Shown: positions 6,349-13,950, counted from the stretch's first letter. The stretch: 14,008 nt of DNA from Fibrobacteria bacterium GUT77 (GCA_001462255.1 LIUJ01000194.1:4706-18713), one strand, 5' to 3'. Numbers and translations are program-made. The notes: generated by a model not told the origin, from the sequence alone.

Positions 6349-7773
6349 ATGACAAAGACTCTTGCTTCACGGTTGATATCGGCGGCAGTCATGGCCGTAT
6401 CCGTTAGCGTTTTCTCCCAACAGCCGCCCCAACAAGCGCAACCGCCGCAGGCGCAGCCGCTTAGGGCGCAACCGCCGCAGGCGCAACAACCTCAGGCGCA
6501 ATCGCCGCAGACGCAGGCGCCCATAGGCAGGCCGGTTGCGCCCTCGGAGCGCTATAACGTAAACGGCGACAGAATCGTCGACTACTTCGACGTCCACGCG
6601 GCGGAGTTACGGAGCGTGCTACGCCAGCTCAGCGCTTACAGTGGCAGGGACATCGTCAGCAACGACGGCATCAAAGCGACGGTAACGCTCTCCGTGACCA
6701 ACAAATCTTGGCGCGAAATACTCGCCATAGTCTGCATGGTCCACGGTTTGGCGTTTGTGGAGGAACCGTCGTTCATATATGTTATGACGCGCGAGCAAGC
6801 CGCGACCTACAACGCGAGTATGAGCAAAAGCGGGGACGGCGGCGGCATGGGGGGGATGCCCATGGGAGTGGATCTGGCGGGGCCCCTCGTTCGCGAAGTC
6901 ATACCCATGCGTTTCACCACCGCGTCCGAGACCGGAACGGCCATAACGCCGTTTCTCACGCAAAGAGGTAAGCTGACGCCCATCAAGCACACCAACGCCC
7001 TCGTTATAGTGGATACCGACGATAATTTGAGGCAGTTGAAGAATTTGGTCGCGCAGATAGACGTCCAAACGCCGCAGGTTTCAATTTCCTGTAAAATAAT
7101 AGAGACGACTACCGAGGCCGTTCAGAACATGGGTATAGACTGGGGTTTCGTCGGCGCCAAAAACAACGTTACGGTCGGCCAATTCGGTAACCAGTTCGGT
7201 ACGCTCAAATATCCCGAAGGCGGTATAAGCGGAGTTCCGGGTGGGATTACCTACGGCCTACTGTCGCCGGAAAAGTTTGGCGTGGCGTTGGATTACCTCT
7301 TCAGAGACACCAAGACCGAGATAGTTGCCCAACCGCAGATCACAACGCTGAACAACAAGGAGGCCAACATATCAATCGGCGAACAGCGAGCCATTTCGAG
7401 CGTGAACGCGGAAGGTACCGGAATTACGCAAATGGTTAGCGTCAACACCCAGTTGACGGTTACCCCGTACGTTTCCGGCGAGGGAAAAATCATGATGACG
7501 CTTAGTACGAGCAAGGAAGACTTCGGCCCACTCGTCGACGGAAACGTCACAACGCTCCAAAAAAGCGCCAAAACAAACGTCCTTGTCAACAACGGAGAGA
7601 CCGTGGTTATAGCCGGACTCACGTCAAATAAGAAGAACGCGATAAGTACCGGCATACCGTTCTTAAAAGACATACCGATCGTCGGATACCTGTTTAAGCG
7701 TTCCGAAAAAAATAACAACAAAACGGACTTGGTGATATTCGTTACGCCGCATATCATCCATTCGGAGATTTGA
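6349..7773 (+). CDS. pilQ: Type IV pilus secretin PilQ
   Basis: A 474-residue outer-membrane secretin that forms the channel through which the pilus passes. It has a signal peptide (1-23), then a Gln/Pro/Ala repeat tract (24-60, PPQAQ-like units). The STN/N0 domain is around 77-146 and the N1 domain around 182-238. The secretin barrel (around 242-474) contains EIVAQPQITTLNNKEANISI, VIAGLTSNKKN, GIPFLKDIPIVGYLF and the terminal LVIFVTPHII. A Gly/Met-rich loop (164-173) separates N0 from N1. The N-terminal AMIN domains usual in PilQ are missing, so it is shorter than the roughly 700-residue proteobacterial form. An AAGGGGA ribosome site (6338-6344) supports ATG 6349. It lies 52 nt after pilP, the widest gap in the operon. 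A run of seven G (6849-6855) encodes part of the loop. Confidence 0.95.
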   Translation: MTKTLASRLISAAVMAVSVSVFSQQPPQQAQPPQAQPLRAQPPQAQQPQAQSPQTQAPIGRPVAPSERYNVNGDRIVDYFDVHAAELRSVLRQLSAYSGRDIVSNDGIKATVTLSVTNKSWREILAIVCMVHGLAFVEEPSFIYVMTREQAATYNASMSKSGDGGGMGGMPMGVDLAGPLVREVIPMRFTTASETGTAITPFLTQRGKLTPIKHTNALVIVDTDDNLRQLKNLVAQIDVQTPQVSISCKIIETTTEAVQNMGIDWGFVGAKNNVTVGQFGNQFGTLKYPEGGISGVPGGITYGLLSPEKFGVALDYLFRDTKTEIVAQPQITTLNNKEANISIGEQRAISSVNAEGTGITQMVSVNTQLTVTPYVSGEGKIMMTLSTSKEDFGPLVDGNVTTLQKSAKTNVLVNNGETVVIAGLTSNKKNAISTGIPFLKDIPIVGYLFKRSEKNNNKTDLVIFVTPHIIHSEI

Positions 7774-7781
7774 CGTGGAGG

Positions 7782-7810
7782 GTAGGGGCGGGCATAAAAC
7801 CCGCTCCTAC
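7782..7810. repeat. GC-rich hairpin between convergent pilQ and uvrA
   Basis: An 11-bp stem (7782-7792 with 7800-7810, one G-U pair) closes a 7-nt A/T-rich loop. It starts 8 nt after the pilQ stop. No T-run follows on either strand, so rho-independent termination is possible but not canonical. Its right arm and flank (7800-7813) match 13970-13983 at 11 of 14 positions, which suggests a dispersed palindromic repeat. The rest of the gap (7811-7870) is A/T-rich and shows nothing else. Confidence 0.55.
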
Positions 7811-7870
7811 GTGATATTAGCTACTAATTAAGATAAGTCATTTAAGATTGATTACGGGGGGAGCCCAAAG

Positions 7871-10699
7871 CTATCGCTTCAAATACCCTTTCAAATACTT
7901 CCCCGTAACCGACGCCGGATTTTTCGCCACCTCTTCCGGCGTTCCTACCGCCACTATCGTGCCGCCTTTGTCGCCGCCGTCGGGGCCTAAGTCCACTATG
8001 TAGTCGGCGCATTTTATCACGTCCAAATTATGTTCTATGACTATCACCGAATTGTCTTTATCAACCAACTCCTGTATGACGGACATCAGCATCCTTATAT
8101 CCTCAAAGTGTAGCCCCGTGGTAGGCTCATCCAAAATATAAAGCGTTTTTCCCGTCCCCCTTTTTGACAGTTCCGACGCCAACTTCATCCTTTGCGCCTC
8201 GCCGCCGGAGAGCGTCGTGGCGGATTGACCTAATTTGATGTAGCCTAAGCCTACCTGCGACAGAACTTGCAACTTTTGTTTTATCGCGGAAAGGTTATCG
8301 AAAAAGGCCAGCGCCTCGTCTACCGTCATCTCCAAAACGTCCGCGATGGATTTTCCCTTGTAAAGAACCTCAAGCGTCTCTCTGTTGTAACGTTTGCCGC
8401 CGCAAGTTTCGCATTTTACGTAGACGTCGGGCAGAAAGTGCATCTCTATCCGTAGCTCCCCGTCGCCCTCGCAGGCCTCGCAACGACCGCCTTTGGTGTT
8501 GAAGCTGAAGCGCCCCGGCAGGTAGCCGCGGATCTTGCTTTCCGGGAGCATTGAGAAAAGATTTCTTATCGCGTCGAACACTTTTGTGTAAGTCGCCGGG
8601 TTGGAACGCGGGGTGCGGCCTATGGGGGATTGGTCTATGTCGATTACCTTGTCTAAGTGCGACAACCCGTCGATACCTTTGTACGGAAGCGGCGTTACCC
8701 GCGAGCCGTATAGCTTTTTTTGCAACGCGGGGTAGAGCGTTTGGTTGATAAGCGAGCTTTTGCCGGAGCCGGAGACGCCCGTTACGCAGATAAGCATACC
8801 CAGCGGGAAGGCGGCGTCCGCGTTTTTAAGGTTGTGGCCGGAGGCGCCTTTGATCTTTACCGATAGACCGTTGCCGCTTCGCCTCTGTTTTGGTATTGAT
8901 ATTGAGCGTTTGCCGGATAGGTACTGGCCGGTGAGCGAGTTCGGCGACTTTGCCACTTCGGCCGGCGTGCCGGCGGCCGTCAGTTTGCCGCCGTGGACTC
9001 CGGCGCCTGGGCCTATGTCTATTAGGTAATCGGCGGCCTCCATGGTCTCCATATCGTGTTCGATGACGACCACCGTGTTGTCGAGGTCGCGTAGGGCGGT
9101 GAGCGTCGCCAATAGGCGGGCGTTGTCCCGCGGGTGAAGGCCGATGCTCGGTTCGTCGAGTATGTATAGTACGCCGGTCAGACGCGACCCGATTTGCGTC
9201 GCCAGCCGGATGCGCTGCGACTCTCCGCCGGAGAGCGTGGCCGCCGCCCGGTCGAGCGTTATGTACGACAGGCCGACGTCGTTCAAAAAGCCGAGCCGTT
9301 GTAGGATTTCGCGAATAACCGGTTTGGATATCTCTTTAGCGTTACCCTTCGGGATGTAGTTTTTAAAAAATTTTAATGCCGACTCTATCGACATGGCGGA
9401 TACCTCGGCGATATTCTTTTCATTGATAAGCACCGCCAAAGGTTGCTTCTTGTAGCGTGTTCCTTTGCAGGCCGGACACGCTTTTTGCGTCATGAAACCT
9501 TCTATCCATCGGCGGATATCTTCGGAGGCGGTGTCTCTGTAGCGGCGCAACAGATTTGGGGCGACTCCCTCGAAAGCCCGGTTGAAGCGGGCGTGGCTCT
9601 TACCGTCCTTTCCCTCGAACTCTACCTCCATCTTCTCGCCGTCGCTCCCGTATAGGAGGATGTCTTTGTGTTTTTGCGACAGCGATTTGTACGGTTTGTC
9701 CATAGGTATTTTGTAGCGTTTGCAAACGGCGTGGAGCATGTGGTTGTTCCACCCGCCGTCGATGTAGGCGCCGTTCCACGGGATTATCGCGCCCTCAAGC
9801 AGCGTTTTTGTTTGGTCGGGGGATACGAGATCGGGGTCGACCTCCATGAGAAATCCCAAACCGTGGCACTCCTCGCAGGCGCCGAGCGGGTTGTTGAACG
9901 AGAACATGGCGGGGCTGGGTTCCTCGCAACTGATTCCGCAGATCGGGCAGGCTAAGCGCTGTGAGAATAAAAGCTCCTCTTTGCCGGCGACGTCTATTAT
10001 CACTGTCTCCTCGATGCTAACGGAGAGCGCCGTTTCGATGGATTCGGTTAGGCGCGGCGCGATTGTCGGCGAGTTGACCAAGCGGTCGACCACGACTTCG
10101 ATCGTGTGCTTTTTATTTTGGTCGATGCGGATATCGTCGTCAATATTGTAGACGGTTTTATCCACACGTACCCTGACGTACCCGCTCTTTTGCAATTTTG
10201 CGAGGAGTTCTTTGTGAACGCCTTTCCTATTATTGACGACGGGGGCGAGGATTTGGAATTTTACCCCCGCGTCGAGCGCCAAGATTCTGTCGGTTATCTC
10301 CTGTACCGACTGTCGGGCGATGACACGCCCGCACTTGTGGCAGGTGGGCGTCCCCACGCGGGCGAACAGCAGGCGCATGTAGTCGTGGATTTCGGTGATC
10401 GTTCCCACAGTGGAACGTGGGTTGTGCCCGGAGGTCTTTTGTTCGATTGATATTGCCGGCGACAACCCGTCGATCCTATCGACGTCCGGTTTTTCCATGA
10501 GGCCCAAGAACTGCCGCGCGTAGGAGGAGAGCGACTCTACGTAGCGGCGTTGGCTTTCGGAGTAGAGCGTGTCGAAAGCGAGCGACGACTTTCCGGAGCC
10601 GGAGAGCCCGGTGATTACCGTAAGGCTGTTTCGCGGTATGGTGACGTCGATGTTTTTGAGATTGTGGACGCGCGCGCCCTTAATGTCTATGTTACGCAT
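7871..10699 (-). CDS. uvrA: Excinuclease ABC subunit UvrA
   Basis: A 942-residue, full-length UvrA, the damage-recognition ATPase of nucleotide excision repair that loads UvrB. Two ABC modules are complete. The first has Walker A GLSGSGKSS at 31-39 and, near residue 487, LSGGESQRIRLA followed by YILDEPSIGLHP. The second has Walker A GVSGSGKSS near 640 and LSGGEAQRMKLA near 828, followed by YILDEPTTGLH. Both structural zinc modules are intact: CPIC-x20-CEEC (around 252-280) and CEAC-x19-CETC in the C-terminal half. ATG 10699 is only 10 nt after the stop of the receiver gene upstream and its ribosome site is weak, so it may be co-transcribed or translationally coupled. No SOS box was recognised upstream. 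It converges on pilQ. Confidence 0.98.
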   Translation of the reverse strand: MRNIDIKGARVHNLKNIDVTIPRNSLTVITGLSGSGKSSLAFDTLYSESQRRYVESLSSYARQFLGLMEKPDVDRIDGLSPAISIEQKTSGHNPRSTVGTITEIHDYMRLLFARVGTPTCHKCGRVIARQSVQEITDRILALDAGVKFQILAPVVNNRKGVHKELLAKLQKSGYVRVRVDKTVYNIDDDIRIDQNKKHTIEVVVDRLVNSPTIAPRLTESIETALSVSIEETVIIDVAGKEELLFSQRLACPICGISCEEPSPAMFSFNNPLGACEECHGLGFLMEVDPDLVSPDQTKTLLEGAIIPWNGAYIDGGWNNHMLHAVCKRYKIPMDKPYKSLSQKHKDILLYGSDGEKMEVEFEGKDGKSHARFNRAFEGVAPNLLRRYRDTASEDIRRWIEGFMTQKACPACKGTRYKKQPLAVLINEKNIAEVSAMSIESALKFFKNYIPKGNAKEISKPVIREILQRLGFLNDVGLSYITLDRAAATLSGGESQRIRLATQIGSRLTGVLYILDEPSIGLHPRDNARLLATLTALRDLDNTVVVIEHDMETMEAADYLIDIGPGAGVHGGKLTAAGTPAEVAKSPNSLTGQYLSGKRSISIPKQRRSGNGLSVKIKGASGHNLKNADAAFPLGMLICVTGVSGSGKSSLINQTLYPALQKKLYGSRVTPLPYKGIDGLSHLDKVIDIDQSPIGRTPRSNPATYTKVFDAIRNLFSMLPESKIRGYLPGRFSFNTKGGRCEACEGDGELRIEMHFLPDVYVKCETCGGKRYNRETLEVLYKGKSIADVLEMTVDEALAFFDNLSAIKQKLQVLSQVGLGYIKLGQSATTLSGGEAQRMKLASELSKRGTGKTLYILDEPTTGLHFEDIRMLMSVIQELVDKDNSVIVIEHNLDVIKCADYIVDLGPDGGDKGGTIVAVGTPEEVAKNPASVTGKYLKGYLKR

Positions 10700-10709
10700 T
10701 TAGATTCTC

Positions 10710-11117
10710 TTATTCCGTAATATCGCTGTGATAAATGGCAAACGCCTCGTTTACCGCGTCCATTACCTTTTCTCTGTTGAACGGTTTGAATAGGCATGGG
10801 AATTTTACGGTTTTGTTGATCTTTATTATTGTGTGCTTGGGGTTGTACCCGAAGCCGGTCATTAGCGCGAAGCGGCATTGGTATCCCTTTTCTTTTACCG
10901 CGTCGACCAGTTCGTACCCGTCCATTTCCGGCATGGCGATGTCGGTGATGACTAAGAAGTACGGGGACGCGGCCAAAGCCTCAAACGCAGCCGCCACGGT
11001 GGGCACGGCCGTCACCTCCCATCCCATAGTTTCTAAGTAGAGCCTCAGAAATTCAAGGACGTCCGCCTCGTCGTCTATGACCAATATGCGCCTATTCTTT
11101 TCTTTTAAAGAGTCCAT
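10710..11117 (-). CDS. Stand-alone receiver (REC) domain protein, second of a pair
   Basis: A 135-residue single-domain response regulator with no output domain. The receiver residues are present: acidic pair D15/D16, phospho-acceptor D59 in TDIAMPEMDG, T87 in MTGFG, and K111 in LFKPF. The stretch after the Thr, GYNPKH, recalls the GYDPxH motif of receivers attached to hybrid histidine kinases in some environmental bacteria (from memory). Its ATG lies inside the upstream receiver gene, with a 26-nt overlap in a different frame, so translation of the two is probably coupled. With no effector domain, signalling must go through protein contacts; the partner is unknown but the KaiC-like ATPase or the small membrane proteins are candidates. 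uvrA follows after 10 nt. Confidence 0.9.
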   Translation of the reverse strand: MDSLKEKNRRILVIDDEADVLEFLRLYLETMGWEVTAVPTVAAAFEALAASPYFLVITDIAMPEMDGYELVDAVKEKGYQCRFALMTGFGYNPKHTIIKINKTVKFPCLFKPFNREKVMDAVNEAFAIYHSDITE

Positions 11118-11469
11118 TTGTCTTATCTATCAGTTCCTGTTTTCCGAACGGTTTCGCAATGTAAGCGTCCGCGTTCATTATGTGTAGCCCTACCATCTGG
11201 TCCAACTGCTGGCTTTTGCCGGAGAGGATCGCGATAGGGACGTCCTTAAACTCGTCGCACCGGCGGATCTGCTTGAATACGGCCCACCCGTCCAGTTTCG
11301 GCATACAGATGTCTAAGAGTATGGCGTCCGGTCGATACTCTTTGATTGTGTCCATAGCCGCTTCCGGCTCAAGAACCTCTCGTACCTCAAACTTATCGGT
11401 TTCAAGCACGAGTTTGACGAGATCGGCGATGTCACTGTCGTCCTCGATGACTAAAATCTTTTTTTTCAC
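11092..11469 (-). CDS. Stand-alone receiver (REC) domain protein, first of a pair
   Basis: A 125-residue single-domain response regulator. Conserved sites: acidic cluster E9-D11, phospho-acceptor D53 in LLDICMPKLDGW, S83 in ILSGK, and K106 in AKPF. The whole protein is one CheY-like fold with no output domain. Start is GTG at 11467-11469, preceded by a run of seven G (11474-11480) that would serve as ribosome site with a 4-nt spacer. The other receiver gene begins inside its 3' end. The two differ clearly in sequence, so they probably receive or pass on different signals rather than being a recent duplication. No histidine kinase is encoded in the window. Confidence 0.9.
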   Translation of the reverse strand: MKKKILVIEDDSDIADLVKLVLETDKFEVREVLEPEAAMDTIKEYRPDAILLDICMPKLDGWAVFKQIRRCDEFKDVPIAILSGKSQQLDQMVGLHIMNADAYIAKPFGKQELIDKTNGLFKRKE

Positions 11470-11473
11470 GATA

Positions 11474-11480
11474 CCCCCCC
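11474..11480 (-). promoter_or_regulatory. Seven-G ribosome binding site before the first receiver gene
   Basis: On the minus strand a run of seven G lies 4 nt before the GTG start. It is the only SD-like sequence there. A length change in the run would alter SD spacing, which makes it a possible slippage site. Confidence 0.45.
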
Positions 11481-11481
11481 T

Positions 11482-11781
11482 TTATTTTCTTGAGAACTCG
11501 GCGAAAAGCCACTTCCAGTATCTAAGCGCAACCAAAAACGCCGCCGCCGCCGCGACAAATCTTAAAGCGTTGGCAAGCGACCCTATAAACTCGAAACTGA
11601 GCGGTTGCGGTATAGTTTCAAGCCCGGCCGCGGCCAAAATCAGCGCCGCAGTGACAAAAAGTATCAAATAATACGGGCGTATGTGCATGGCCTCGCCCAA
11701 ACGCTTGCTGAGATAGGCAAGCACTAGCATCATAATCACCGCCGTCGCGTCAAAAAAGAATAAAGGTTGTTCGTATATCAT
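11482..11781 (-). CDS. Small three-TM membrane protein A of unknown function
   Basis: I do not recognise this 99-residue protein. Three hydrophobic helices are visible: around 8-24, 37-53 and 66-86. The loop between the first two is basic (SKRLGEAMHIR) and the C-terminus ends in SRK, while the second loop holds the only acidic residue outside the membrane-flanking parts (ETIPQP). By the positive-inside rule the N-terminus is outside and the C-terminus inside. It lies 12 nt before the first receiver gene and 20 nt after the other 99-residue protein. The same length, helix number and topology as its neighbour suggest a pair. A three-helix sensor or anchor for the KaiC/receiver proteins is possible but unproven. 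ATG 11781 has no close SD; a seven-G run lies 13 nt upstream. Confidence 0.75.
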   Translation of the reverse strand: MIYEQPLFFFDATAVIMMLVLAYLSKRLGEAMHIRPYYLILFVTAALILAAAGLETIPQPLSFEFIGSLANALRFVAAAAAFLVALRYWKWLFAEFSRK

Positions 11782-11794
11782 TATTTAACGGCCG

Positions 11795-11801
11795 CCCCCC
11801 C
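11795..11801 (-). other. Seven-G run between the two small membrane genes
   Basis: A run of seven G on the minus strand begins directly after the stop codon of protein B and lies 13 nt upstream of the ATG of protein A. It may act as a distant SD. It mirrors the seven-G run in the next spacer of the same cassette. Confidence 0.4.
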
Positions 11802-12101
11802 TTACTTCCTGGTGCTCATAGACAAAAACAACCCCGCCACGCTGAACGTTGAACTCATACTGCATCCCAACAGGGCCGTTGTTCTCACTATACCGATATA
11901 CACGTCCCCCTCCGCTATCAAAAACGTCCCCACAAAGATTGCTCCCAACAGCAACGACAATAAAAACCCCAAATACGGGGCGTTTCGGTTAATCTTCTTC
12001 CTATAAAAGGCCGATATCAGAAACGCGACCACGTTTAGCCCCATACAACAGACTACGTACCCCACGATAAGCAACTCATCAAACGTCGACGGAAACTCCA
12101 T
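11802..12101 (-). CDS. Small three-TM membrane protein B of unknown function
   Basis: A 99-residue hydrophobic protein of no recognised family. TM helices lie around 10-33, 42-63 and 67-95. A basic first loop (YRKKINRN), an acidic second loop (AEGD) and a terminal STRK predict N-terminus out, C-terminus in, the same as protein A. The start is set at ATG 12101, with GAGG (12107-12110) 5 nt upstream; a TTG at 12122 would lengthen it by seven residues but has no ribosome site. The SD sequence overlaps the stop codon of the KaiC-like gene, which suggests coupled translation. Function is unknown; the position right behind the ATPase argues for a physical or regulatory link. Confidence 0.75.
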   Translation of the reverse strand: MEFPSTFDELLIVGYVVCCMGLNVVAFLISAFYRKKINRNAPYLGFLLSLLLGAIFVGTFLIAEGDVYIGIVRTTALLGCSMSSTFSVAGLFLSMSTRK

Positions 12102-12108
12102 TCTTGCC

Positions 12109-12909
12109 TCACTTTTTTCCAAACGCGTTCATAAACGCGTCCTGGGGTTTGGAATGGGTAATCCCGCTCATAATACCCTCCCTACCGCTGAACTTTGACG
12201 AAACGGCTATGCCTTTTGGGGTCACGCTGAAGCAACGTATGTCTTTTTGATGGTCGCTGCCGCGCATCTTCAAAAAACATAGCGCTTTCTCTATGGCGCT
12301 GTCTATCTCCACGTACCTAAGGAGTACGTATGTGTCTACGATGAACGGTATCTTGCTGGTGATTTGCGACAGATTTCCCAAAAGGCTGTCGTTTTCACGC
12401 AAAAGCACGCTCGTGACGCCCTCACGCTTGAGCGCGTTTATGAAGCGTCGCTCAAGGTCGCGTCGCTCGCTTGGATCGTGCGCCAATGGCTCAAAATGGG
12501 TCATGGAGTCTACGACGACGCGCTTAGCGCCCAGTTCCTCTATTAGAGTGACGAATTTTCCGTCGGGTTTGTCGAACTCGTCAAGCGCCGTCTCCGGATC
12601 GGAGAAGACGATTTTAAGCTTCCCATCCGCCTCCAACTTCTTCAAGTCCCACCCGAAGCGCATGGCATCGTGATAATACTGCTGCGGAAACTCCTCAAAA
12701 GTGAGGATGAGACCGGGTTCGTCGTACATGGTTATGCCGTTGTATATGAACTGCATTCCGAGTGTGGTTTTACCGGTGCCGGGGGCGCCTTCGACGAGGT
12801 TGGCGGAGTTTTCGAGCAGACCGCCGCAAATCATGCTGTCTAGGGACTTTATGCCGAAGGGGACCCGAGGGTCGCGGGGGTTGCGGGGTTCGGTGTTTAT
12901 GTCGCTCAT
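12109..12909 (-). CDS. Single-domain KaiC-like RecA-superfamily ATPase
   Basis: A 266-residue cytoplasmic ATPase of the KaiC/RadA-like family (one KaiC domain, not the double-domain clock protein). It opens with the family signature VPFGIKSLDSMICGGL. Walker A is GAPGTGKTT (41-49), the paired catalytic glutamates are E72/E73 in TFEEFPQQ, and Walker B is RVVVDSMTH with D134. The KMRGSDH motif (214-220) and IRCFSVTPKGIAV near the C-terminus are typical of KaiC domains. The active site looks intact. A tail of about 25 residues follows the fold. ATG 12909 is chosen because it starts just before the conserved domain; in-frame extension to 13038 would run into argF and is hydrophobic, unlike any KaiC N-terminus. 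It leads the membrane/receiver cassette. Members of this family often act with two-component parts as signalling ATPases or kinases; the actual role here is inferred. Confidence 0.9.
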   Translation of the reverse strand: MSDINTEPRNPRDPRVPFGIKSLDSMICGGLLENSANLVEGAPGTGKTTLGMQFIYNGITMYDEPGLILTFEEFPQQYYHDAMRFGWDLKKLEADGKLKIVFSDPETALDEFDKPDGKFVTLIEELGAKRVVVDSMTHFEPLAHDPSERRDLERRFINALKREGVTSVLLRENDSLLGNLSQITSKIPFIVDTYVLLRYVEIDSAIEKALCFLKMRGSDHQKDIRCFSVTPKGIAVSSKFSGREGIMSGITHSKPQDAFMNAFGKK

Positions 12910-12976
12910 GTTTTGTCCGTCTTTCTTAAAGTCAATGTAAAAATCAAATAATAAAACAAACGCAAAAAAATAAAGA

Positions 12977-13894
12977 TTATGAAAACAAATGTACAATAAC
13001 GGCTTTTTGTACGTGTAATCGATTTTCGGCTTCGGCATAGGCTATGCAAGCTTCTGAGTCTAGTACCTCGCTTGTGATCTCTTCGCCTCGGTGGGCGGGT
13101 AGACAGTGGGAGACTATGGCGTTTTGCGGGGCTTTGGCCATTAGTTCCGCGTTGACTTGATAAGACTTGAAAGCTTGCTTGCGCTTTTCGGCTTCGGCTT
13201 CTTGGCCCATGCTTGCCCATACGTCGGTGTAGATTACGTCCGCCCTCTTTACGGCCTCGCCTAAGTCGGCGGTTTGTGATATGTCGCCGCCGGAGGTCGC
13301 GGCTATCTCGTCGCATTTGCGCAGTAGGTCGGCGCGCGGTTCGTAGCCTTTAGGACCGGCGTGGGTAAAGCGGTGACCCAGTTTGGCGCATAGCACCATT
13401 ATGGAGGCGCATACGTTATTACCGTCGCCCACGAAGGTTATGTTCAGTTTTTCGTTGGGGCGTACCTCTTCCAACGTTTGCCCGAAGGCCAAGGCCTGAC
13501 ATGGGTGGGCCAAATCGGTTAGGGCGTTTATTACGGGGATGGAGCACGACGATGCCAACCGCGTTAGCGTATCGTGCGCGAAAGTTCGCGCCACTATAAG
13601 GTGTACGATTCGGTCTAAATTGCGCGCCACGTCCTCCACACTCTCCCGCTTGCCCATGCCGACGGATTCCTGGGGTAGGTTGATGGCGTGGCCGCCCAGT
13701 TCGTAGATGGCCGTCTCGAAAGACACGCGCGTGCGTAGCGACGGCTTTTCGAAGATGAGCACGCCGGTTTTGCCGCATAGCGCCCCGTTTTCGGATATGC
13801 CCCTGGCTTCCTTGAGCTTGGCGGCAAGGTTTAACACCCCGCCGATCTCCTCGGCGGAATATTCAAACAGCGTCAGTAGGTCTTTTTTTTTCAT
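12977..13894 (-). CDS. argF: Ornithine carbamoyltransferase
   Basis: A 305-residue cytoplasmic enzyme that makes citrulline from ornithine and carbamoyl phosphate in arginine synthesis. The carbamoyl-phosphate site is FEKPSLRTRVSFE (S52-R56; SLRTR instead of the commoner STRTR, a known variant). HPCQAL is at 130-135, GDGNN at 156-160, and the ornithine-specific DVWASMGQE at 224-232. HCLPAHRG is at 263-270. Length is normal and nothing is missing. No other arginine gene is nearby. ATG 13894 has no Shine-Dalgarno sequence and a promoter can be drawn that would start the transcript only a few bases upstream. The gene is 67 nt upstream of the KaiC-like gene on the same strand; the A/T-rich gap shows no clear terminator, so read-through is possible. 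Confidence 0.96.
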   Translation of the reverse strand: MKKKDLLTLFEYSAEEIGGVLNLAAKLKEARGISENGALCGKTGVLIFEKPSLRTRVSFETAIYELGGHAINLPQESVGMGKRESVEDVARNLDRIVHLIVARTFAHDTLTRLASSCSIPVINALTDLAHPCQALAFGQTLEEVRPNEKLNITFVGDGNNVCASIMVLCAKLGHRFTHAGPKGYEPRADLLRKCDEIAATSGGDISQTADLGEAVKRADVIYTDVWASMGQEAEAEKRKQAFKSYQVNAELMAKAPQNAIVSHCLPAHRGEEITSEVLDSEACIAYAEAENRLHVQKAVIVHLFS

Positions 13895-13905
13895 AATCGA
13901 CTAAA

Positions 13906-13934
13906 ATTATTTAAATATGAATGGCACTTGTCCG
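13906..13934 (-). promoter_or_regulatory. Possible promoter of argF
   Basis: On the minus strand CGGACA (13929-13934), a 17-nt spacer and AATAAT (13906-13911) match sigma-70 elements at four and five of six positions. The transcript would start near 13899, giving a leader of about five bases. The region is strongly A/T-rich. A 6-bp inverted repeat (GTCCGT at 13930-13935, ACGGAC at 13952-13957) overlaps the -35. Confidence 0.4.
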
Positions 13935-13950
13935 TACTATTACCTACTAA

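Noticed and set aside
12910..13038. N-terminal extension of the KaiC-like protein
   Set aside because: It would overlap argF and add a hydrophobic segment not found before KaiC domains; ATG 12909 fits the family start.
13906..13925. Arginine repressor (ARG) box upstream of argF
   Set aside because: Only one TGAAT half-site (13918-13922) is present; the matching ATTCA half at proper spacing is missing.
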